A stretch of 64,000 nt of DNA, taken from the NCBI RefSeq assembly GCF_047675955.1, contig NC_132918.1:84335139-84399138 (forward strand), in the 5' to 3' direction. The notes under the pieces were generated by a model. The model saw only the letters and a program-made list of their open reading frames with translations. It did not search any database and was not told where the DNA came from. This stretch comes from Chlorocebus sabaeus (Eukaryota; Chordata; Mammalia; Primates; Cercopithecidae). Every line of letters starts with the position of its first letter. The first letter of the stretch is position 1. Shown here piece by piece: positions 56,935 to 64,000 of this stretch. Position numbers and translations under genes: made by a program.

Positions 56935-57560
56935 GCCCTCTATAGGTCCATCACTATGTAAACTGTTGAGGATTCAAAGAAAATAGACAATCTCATACCT
57001 CAAAGTCTTCAGTGGGGAAGAGAGGCAAATACAATAATTTTCATAAGTATTGTAGGAATATCTTGTTCAGACACCTAGGGGAATCATAGAAAGCTTCTTA
57101 AAGGAAGTGAACCTTAAGTATTGGTTGGTTAAGGGCTTTCTAGATGGAAAAAAAATGAGCAGTGCTACTCCAATAAGACTCTTGAAACAGTATATATGAT
57201 GATAACACAAGGAACACTGAGAGCGGAAGGCAAGGTAAGGAGGGTGTGAAGGGAGGCCAACAAGGAGGCGCCATGATAGAATTGGTGAGAGAGAATGAAA
57301 GGCTGAGTGATGGAAATGGCTGTGAGGATGAAGAGGTGGTGGCCCCCATGGATGTGGCACAACAGCAGATCTTGATTTGGTGCTGGAAGTAGGGGGTTGT
57401 GGTTGGAACTGCAGAAGTGGAAGAGCATTTTTAAAAAGTTAAAATGGATAAGATTGGAATTCTGAAGGGGGAGGAAGGATGCCATTAGTAGGAATGTGGC
57501 AGTCAGGAGAAGCTGGTTTCAAAGGAATTGTGTGAAATGTAGTGTGGAGTGACTACTAGA
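56935..57560 (-). repeat. L2 LINE, antisense, second copy
   Basis: 'gtaaactgttgaggattcaa', 'tcatagaaagcttcttaaag', 'gaagtgaaccttaagtattg' and 'gatgaagaggtggtggcccc'. The order restarts relative to the copy before it. Confidence 0.6.
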
Positions 57561-59750
57561 AAGCAGAATCGGCAAATTCCCATAAGATTGAGTTGTGAGC
57601 AGAAACTCTCGGACTCTGATGTCATGGTTTTCCTCCTTTTTTCTCCTGGAAAATTCCAAGTAATAAGACAAGTGCCCAAATATTGCCTCAAGCATACTTT
57701 AAAGTACTGATGTCCAAGGGATTTCATTTTAGGAAAAGTGTAATAGATCATGTGTATTAATCATAAAGTGTAAAAACAAGACATTGTTAACAATTCCTAG
57801 TCTCTTCCTTGGTTTGGCTCATGGCTGTTCTAAATAATACCTTGGGATTATTTATGATGACAGGTTTGGCATTCCGCTTGGAACATATACATGCCCCCTT
57901 AAGCAAGCTGCTTCCTTGGGAAGAGACCAAGAGAGGCAGGGTTTTTCAAAACACCTAATTTTCATTTCTTCCTCTTTTCTTTTTATTTTTAGTTAGTGGG
58001 TAAAATGAGTGATTACTGGACAATGTATATATTTTTTTAATGACTCCACATGCTTTCGGGATGAATCATAGTAGCCTCCTCTCTTTGCCTCCTTGTTACT
58101 TCATTTCTAACTCCATTTCTGTCTCCACTGTAATTGCAGCACTGGGTGAGACGCTGCTCGAGGAGGAATTAGCTGAACTGTGGTGGTTTGGCAACAGAAA
58201 GATAGAGAGGAAGTAACATGGAACAGGAGGTCTGTGTGAAATGTGCAGCCATGTGGCTTTCTGCCCAACCAAGGCAGCTTTCCCCACAATTCCCAGCCCT
58301 CCAAGGGCTTTTAAAGCATTGAGTGTGCGACGGGGGTAAGTCAGTATGCTGCACTCACTCCAAACATAATTATCAAGCTATGAAGGAGACACCTTAAACA
58401 CACACATACACACACAACACCTCATACCATAAGATCCCAGGGGAATTTCAAAACCACATACATATTAAAAAAAAAAGTATATTCAAAATAAAGAGAGGAA
58501 TTGATTTGGGTGGTCTGACAGTTTGGTGGGAAAAAAATGCAGTCAATAGGATTAAGTTAGGAATCAGAATAAATACATCTCTATGCTATTAGAAAAAAGC
58601 TTCATATTTTTAAATGTGTTTTTTCATTTTTGATCCAAGTCTCACCAAATCAAAATGTGTCACTCATCAGATGTTTGCAGTGAACACATGTTTGGACAGT
58701 ATACAGAATAGAGAAGACTAAATCAAAGTTTAACGTCTGGAAGTGCTGAAAGCCAATTAATTAATTAGAAAGATAATTGTTGGAATTATGTATAGGCAAC
58801 TTCAATCCAAAAAAGAAAACTAATATATTAAGGAGCATGAGAAGCATCAATCCATGAATTCAAATATGTTTTACAGCTTTACGAGTCCAATCCCGAGTTG
58901 TTAGAATCACTATTGTGTTAGCTGGTGAGATGGAAACTGGTGTCTGCTTCAACATACTCAAAAATGGGGAACTCATTACCTCCTCAGCCAGCCTATTCTG
59001 TTTTTAAATAAGATTATAGCTGTCACAAACTTCTGTTTTTACAAATCCGATTCATCAGTGCTTCTTTTGCCTCTGAAGCCACATCGAAGCCTATTTCTTT
59101 GTATCCATAAGCACATTTCAGATTTGTGAGCATTACATCATTTCCTTTCTCAGGCTTTGTGTCTGCAGGCTGATCAACCCTCTTTCCAGAGGACATCCAC
59201 TCCTATTCGGGATGTTAAAGCGTCTGCCACCATGCTCCTTCCACATACCATCGGTTGCTTGATTAGGCTTGGTGGCTTTTCTTTCCACAATATTCTGCCT
59301 TTGTAGAGTTAAAATGATGCTTTGACTCCAAGTCTCAGGAGCAGTGAAGGGCCTGGGTAACCTATTGCCTGGGTCATCGGGTGAATCTTCTCAAGGTGAG
59401 CATTTGGTCAGTGGTTGCTCAAGTCCCCTGGGTGGGAGAGAGAGCAGCAGGGGTCTACAGATCAGGAGTCTGGATTCTCACAGGCATGTGTCTTCTAGCC
59501 CAGTTCCAAGTCCTGGAAGCTGGTGCTGGAAAGCAGATTGTGTAACCAGACCCATAATGTCCCTTGTCAGTGATGGGCTAAATGACGCTATAAACAATGC
59601 CAATTTCTATCCATCTCTATAGTCCATGTGCTTATTAAATAAGGCTAAATGTGGCATCATGGAGGTAAAAAGGTACCTAGGACTTAGGAAACCTAAATTC
59701 TTGTTCTGGCAAGTGTCAAGATCTAACATAGCCTCAGTTTCTCCCATCTG
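57560..59750. other. Long unique intronic stretch
   Basis: 2.2 kb with no named repeat except a short (CA)n at about 58398-58415. 58100-58350 is less AT-rich, with several open frames on the - strand but no recognised protein; possible conserved non-coding sequence, unproven. Confidence 0.4.
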
Positions 59751-59754
59751 AAAA

Positions 59755-59915
59755 CATCTCCTATGCTTCTGTGTGTCAAGTATTGTGCCAGAGCTCTATA
59801 AACTTTGTCTCTCACATTCAAAGCATTGTAATCTAGGTGTCACCATCACCACTTGATACCCATGTCCTGGAATTTGAAACCAGGTCTGCCTGTCTTTGAA
59901 ATCTGTGCTCTTCTT
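59755..59915 (-). repeat. MIR SINE, antisense, diverged
   Basis: 'caagtattgtgccagagctc', 'tatacccatgtcctggaatt'-like order, and 'gaaaccaggtctgcctgtct'. Confidence 0.55.
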
Positions 59916-60115
59916 TTCTCTTCCATCACCCCCTTACTGAAATGAGGCAGAGAGAGTAGAACTCACATATACCCATATATCATATGCCATTTCCAGTCCC
60001 AAGTACTTATGCTCATATTCCTAAGAAGTGCATATATTGCATATAAGAGCGAAACTCCATAAATGAAACTCGTTAAAATGTATTTGACATCAGAGATGTT
60101 CTAGTGGTGGAGGAA

Positions 60116-60321
60116 GGCAAACTTTTTCTCTAAAGGAGTAGATGGTAAATATAGTAGATTTTATGAACGATACAGTATCTGCTTCAACTACTAACTGATG
60201 TTGTAGAGTGAAAGCAACCTACAGGCAATATATAAATGAATGAATGCACCTGTGTTCCAATAAAGTTTTATTTACAATAACAGGCAATGGGCTTGATTTG
60301 GTCAGCAGACTCTAGTTTGCC
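60116..60321. mobile_element. Short TIR DNA-transposon fossil (hAT-like)
   Basis: Terminal inverted repeats GGCAAACT (60116-60123) and AGTTTGCC (60314-60321) bound 206 bp with 'tctctaaaggagtagatggt', 'gttccaataaagttttattt' and 'gggcttgatttggtcagcag'. Family not named with confidence. Confidence 0.65.
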
Positions 60322-60529
60322 AAACTTTTCCCCAGGAAGTGGAGAGTTAGAATAGTGGAGAACAAATCTTGGTGGCTTATAGTAAGGCCCTGTTCTATCC
60401 TGTTCAACTTTCTATGCATGATTCAGTTGAAGGCAGAGATCACTACTGGTAAATCTGCAAATTCCAGGAACTCAAGAATGTTCTCTAACATATGTTATAA
60501 CATAATTAGGGTGCAGAAAGAGGCAGGTA

Positions 60530-60772
60530 TGGCCTAGTGTGTAGGATTATTGTCTTTGGAGTTAGGTGGACCTTCATTCAGATTGTAGCTCTATAATGAT
60601 CTATTTGGAGAAACTAATTTGTGTAAATTATTCAATCTCTCTAAACCTTATTTTTTCTCATCTGTAAATGGACATAATTTAACTGTCTCAAGGACTGTTG
60701 TGAGGATTAAATTAGATGATGTATATATTTAGTACAATGCCTGAACATAGTAAGGCCTCAATGAAAGGTAGT
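60530..60772 (+). repeat. MIR SINE, near full length, sense
   Basis: 'tctttggagttaggtggacc', 'gtaaattattcaatctctct', 'tctcatctgtaaatggacat', 'gttgtgaggattaaattaga' and 'tgcctgaacatagtaaggcc'. Confidence 0.88.
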
Positions 60773-61288
60773 ATAAAAAAACCTCACTGAATTAAGAAGA
60801 GAAACAAAGGAAATCACCCAGTTAGGAGGGGAAATGGCATAAACTAATTTATCAGGAAGAGGCAGAATACCCTGCGTACTAATTCAGGTTGTTTCTAGAC
60901 ACTCATTATCAACCTATAGATTGTGACTTTGGATGAAACAGGAAGGTAATTCCTTCTCTAACAAGATGTTTATGAAAAGTTATAGGGGTATATGAATTAA
61001 TGAGAAAACTGAATGTCGTCCTTCAGATAGGCAGAAGAATTAAAGGAAAAGTTAGAATATTTGGTAAATCACAGGTCTTTATCTAGAAAACCTCTGAACT
61101 GGATTTGTAGCCACTTCCCATTGTGGTATGGTTGGATAGAATTCCTGTTGTGGAAAATGAGAGGGATTCGTGATATTAAACTATCTCTTTTGTAGCTCAG
61201 GGACTTTTCTGTTAATATATATCTCATATCAGCGCCTGTTGTTTAGTCCTGTTGTAAACGACAGGACTAGCACCGTAGTGGTTTGTGA

Positions 61289-61380
61289 AGAGTGAAAGCA
61301 ACCATAGGCAATATATAAATGAACAAATGCACCTGTGGGTATATATAAATGAATGGAATAACATATATAAATGAATGGAG
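61289..61380. repeat. Local copy of DNA-transposon segment plus short tandem units
   Basis: 61289-61337 matches 60205-60254 with a few changes. It is followed by two more ATATATAAATGAATGGA units (61341-61357, 61363-61379). Confidence 0.75.
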
Positions 61381-61694
61381 GACATTTTAGATGATGAACT
61401 GGGACTTACTGAACATCGAGTTCTTTCCATATAGGATAAAATGTTTTTTAAGTATGAGTGTCATGAATGAGAGGAGTCTCAGTTCATATAACATGTGTAT
61501 TAATAATAGGAATTGAAAAACTTATAGCTTTTTTATACCCCTCTTTCCTACTTTATCTTGTATCTTTCCACTCCCCTTAGCTGCAGCATTAAGACCCATA
61601 TCTAAAACCTCTCTACATGCACCTAAACAGGACCAAAGGAAACCTATGCACATGGAGACCAGCGAGAAGCTTGGGTCTTCCGCTAAAGGGAAGT

Positions 61695-61895
61695 TGATTG
61701 CCATAATAGAAAGAACACAGGACTCGAAGACAGATAGCCTGGGTTAAAGCTGTAACCCGACCACTGCTATTTCTATTACCTGAGGCAAATTAATTCACCT
61801 CTCTGAGTCTTGGATTTGCTTTGTAATATGTGAATGATACTATCTGCATCATAGGGTTGTATTCAAGATTAAGGGATATAATACATGTAGCAGAC
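61695..61895 (+). repeat. MIR SINE, sense
   Basis: 'aagaacacaggactcgaaga', 'cctctctgagtcttggattt', 'catcatagggttgtattcaa' and 'agggatataatacatgtagc'. Confidence 0.85.
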
Positions 61896-62099
61896 AGTTT
61901 TGATTGCCTACCCAACAATCATTTATGCCCCCATCCTAAGCAGAACCAGTTTTAGCTACATATCTATTCTCCTTTGGGAGACCCATGTGATTAAGGGAAG
62001 GTGGTCTGCAGTCCCAGGGGAAGAACGATGGCAAGCTCTCCTACGTGTCAGTTAGTGTCTTAGCCCTGACTGTATGACCCAATTCAGGTCCAATAACTG

Positions 62100-62335
62100 A
62101 CATGTTATAGTACTTGCCGTGAACCAAACGCTGTTAAAATGTCTTTACATACATTAACTAATTCAACGCACTATAAGGTAGCTACTATTATTCATTTCAC
62201 AAACGAGGAAACTAATGAATAGAGAGGTTAAGGAACTGCTTCAAGGAAACACAGCTAATAAATGGTAAAGCAAGGTCCACACTTAGGAGTCTGATCCCAG
62301 ACTATGGGCTCCTAACCATTTAAGCAATATCATTT
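62100..62335 (-). repeat. MIR SINE, antisense, near full length
   Basis: 'taaggtagctactattattc', 'atttcacaaacgaggaaact', 'agagaggttaaggaactgct', 'aaacacagctaataaatggt' and 'cactataaggtagc'. Confidence 0.88.
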
Positions 62336-62589
62336 CCCACACATGTGAAAATCTCCTAGTAAACTTAAGGAAAACATGTTCTTTATTGATTAAAAACATG
62401 GGAAGAAGTCCTACATTGTTGGGTCTGTATGGGAAACCTGGTATACCTTTAGCCATGTTACTACCCTGAGAAGAACTAAAGTGAAAAGTAGAGGACAGCA
62501 CAACAGAAAGATGAAAATATTTTTTGTTTAAAAATGTCATTTATATCCTGAGCCAATTACCCATTGAACTGTGTTATTGTGGATGCATA

Positions 62590-62620
62590 TGTGTGTGTGT
62601 GTGTGCATGTGAGTGTGTAT
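62590..62620. repeat. Short (TG)n
   Basis: 'tgtgtgtgtgtgtgtgcatg' run. Confidence 0.85.
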
Positions 62621-62891
62621 AGGAGATATGGAGACATTTTATCCTAATTATATGACATATAATTTTATAAATATAAAATCATAATGTAAGATGTGTTTTC
62701 TCATCTTTCTTAATTTATAAATACAAGTTAAAGCTAGTTGAGTAAGTAAATTTGTCCTCAATGACTTTACCTTTCTGGTTTGACACGTTTTCCATCTCAA
62801 GGCACCTACTGACTGCATAATTTTTTCTTTTACTCCAAGGTCTAAACCAGCTCCCAGAAAAGACCTTGAAAGACACCCACAAGAGGATTTT

Positions 62892-63148
62892 ATTTTTATT
62901 TTTTATTTTTTTGGAGACAGAGTCTTGTTCTGTCACCCAGGCTGGAGTGCAGTAGCATGATCTCAGCTCACTGCAACCTCTGCCTCCCAGGCTCAAGCAA
63001 TTCTCCTGCCTCAGCCTCCTGAGTAGCTAGGACTACAGGGGCCCACCACCACGCCTAGCTAATTTTTTGTATTTTAGTAAAGGCAAGGTTTTACCATGTT
63101 GCCCAGGGTGGTCTCGAACTCATGAGCTCAGGCAATCTGCCCACCGTG
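62892..63148 (-). mobile_element. AluS, antisense, 5'-truncated
   Basis: From a T-rich tail ('tatttttattttttattttt') through 'gagacagagtcttgttctgt', 'gctcactgcaacctctgcct' and 'ctaattttttgtattttagt' to 'caatctgcccaccgtggctg'. The last ~40 nt of a reversed Alu (consensus 5' end) are absent. Confidence 0.9.
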
Positions 63149-63229
63149 GCTGAGGTTTTTAAATAGTTGCAAATAGATCGAAAAAGTTTCTTAACCCAGG
63201 GCAATGTCAGAAGGCATAATAGTCCTTTC

Positions 63230-63230
<1 letters not shown>

Positions 63231-63261
<31 letters not shown>
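63231..63261. repeat. (A)31 homopolymer
   Basis: 31 uninterrupted A with no SINE or LINE body directly upstream on either strand. Confidence 0.95.
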
Positions 63262-63263
<2 letters not shown>

Positions 63264-64000
63264 CAGCAGCATAAATAGTGGAATCTTAGGCATCACTGAA
63301 TAACGTGGTGTTATTTTGGGCAGTGGGTCAGCCAGGTGCTCCTTAAGTCATATCTTGTAGGCGTTTGTTCTTTCAGCAAGCCAGGCCAGCTCTGGTGGCT
63401 GCTTCTACATACTCTTCTAACATCTGTATTTGCCTGAACATGCAGTTCAAAAGACAGAGAGAGTGGGGGAGAGGGTGTTAAACGTGTATTTTGTGCCTCA
63501 TTTTTTGTCCCATTTCCTCTTCCATCTCTCTCCTTTTTGTTAATTCTCTCTTCCTCTCTCCCGCTTTTTTCTCTCTCTGTCTTCTTCTCTCCCTTTCCTG
63601 TATTCCTCTCTGCCTTTCTTTCATAACTGCTTTAATAAAATGATATTTTCTGTGTTTTCTACACAATTGCCTTAGGCATTTCAAGAAATACCTTTCCCAT
63701 CTCTCTGTTTTGATTACTCTGAACAAGTATACACAGCTGGCCCCTTTTCTTTTTGCGTAAAACCACAATCCACTAAGCAAATCACTGCTTTTCACTTTGC
63801 TGGCTGGAGGGAGAAAGGATCAGATAGGTGAGATGAGGATGTGGAAGGGGGGATGGGAAGATAATGACAGATTTGATGATAATTAATATTTTCTGTGTCT
63901 GAATAGTGAAAGTCTCATCCAAGTCCCCAGCCAAGCTCAAGTTAAACTCTTAGTGTGTGGGTTTAAGTGCTCTGCAACCTTGCATGCTGGGGCTGGTTTA
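63262..64000. other. Unique intronic sequence to window end
   Basis: Contains a CT-rich stretch at 63500-63625 that yields a 105-codon Arg/Glu-rich minus frame (artefact). Nothing else recognised. Confidence 0.4.

Larger units (their letters stand above)
20605..64000 (+). other. TPRG1: Presumed TPRG1 intron downstream of the exon
   Basis: No further TPRG1 exon was recognised up to the window end. The next family exon should start with the G completing the Lys codon and encode the region after ...MSLDK. I did not see it. This is inference from the exon's phase and the absence of other coding signal. Confidence 0.6.

Noticed and set aside
1..64000. CRISPR arrays, rRNA/tRNA genes, bacterial operons, riboswitches
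   Set aside because: The sequence is primate nuclear DNA; spaced repeats are SINEs, LINEs, LTRs and simple repeats, and no structural RNA gene was recognised.

Overview
The window is nuclear DNA from a primate, most likely an Old World monkey. It is gene-poor and repeat-dense: Alu, L1PA, MaLR LTRs, MIR, L2 and old DNA transposons. The best species clue is a 5'-truncated AluY at 33658-33901. It reads ACTAGCCGGGCGAGG in the linker and GAGCTGAGATCCAGCC in the right arm, where human AluY normally has ATTAGCCGGGCGTGG and GAGATCGCGCC. As I know the subfamilies, these are marks of the cercopithecid AluYR lineage.

I can support only one protein-coding segment of a host gene: a 177-nt internal exon at 20428-20604 on the + strand. 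It has an AG acceptor, a GTGAGT donor and phase 2 at both ends. It encodes a conserved stretch (IDHWNNEQERILLVTEKTLL onward) that I recognise as TPRG1 (tumour protein p63 regulated 1, hSac2-type domain). TPRG1 lies next to TP63 on human 3q28. The rest of the window is therefore read as the two large flanking TPRG1 introns. No promoter, CpG island, tRNA, rRNA or CRISPR array was seen, and no bacterial-type feature.

Layout. 1-7.5 kb: unique DNA with MIR, L2, an L1 3' end with target-site duplications, a hAT fossil and an AluS inside an L2. 7.5-11 kb: an old sense L1 ORF2 remnant interrupted by an AluJ, which itself carries a (CG)12(CA)23 tract and an inserted retrocopy-like 3' gene end, followed by an AluY. 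11-20.4 kb: mostly unique DNA with L2, MIR, AluJ and simple repeats. 20.4-20.6 kb: the exon. 20.8-31.8 kb: antisense L1M fragments peppered with five MaLR insertions (four solo LTRs and one two-LTR provirus), all with 5-bp target duplications, plus two Alus. 34.0-40.5 kb: a full-length 6.4-kb L1PA element on the - strand, with ORF1 nearly whole and ORF2 broken (catalytic FADD reads FAND). 40.5-64 kb: unique DNA with MIR and L2 fossils, a Tigger-like DNA transposon at 47962-48291, a very long TTCC/TTTC tract at 53.5-53.9 kb and a partial AluS at 62.9 kb.

I found no convincing novel gene system. The most interesting items are structural: an AluS carrying 42 bp of antisense-L1 sequence at its 5' junction with a near-identical copy 1.7 kb away; a 49-bp inverted copy whose edge coincides with the deletion junction of the MaLR provirus; the retrocopy-in-Alu-in-L1 nest with its Z-DNA-prone tract; and the 0.36-kb polypyrimidine block.
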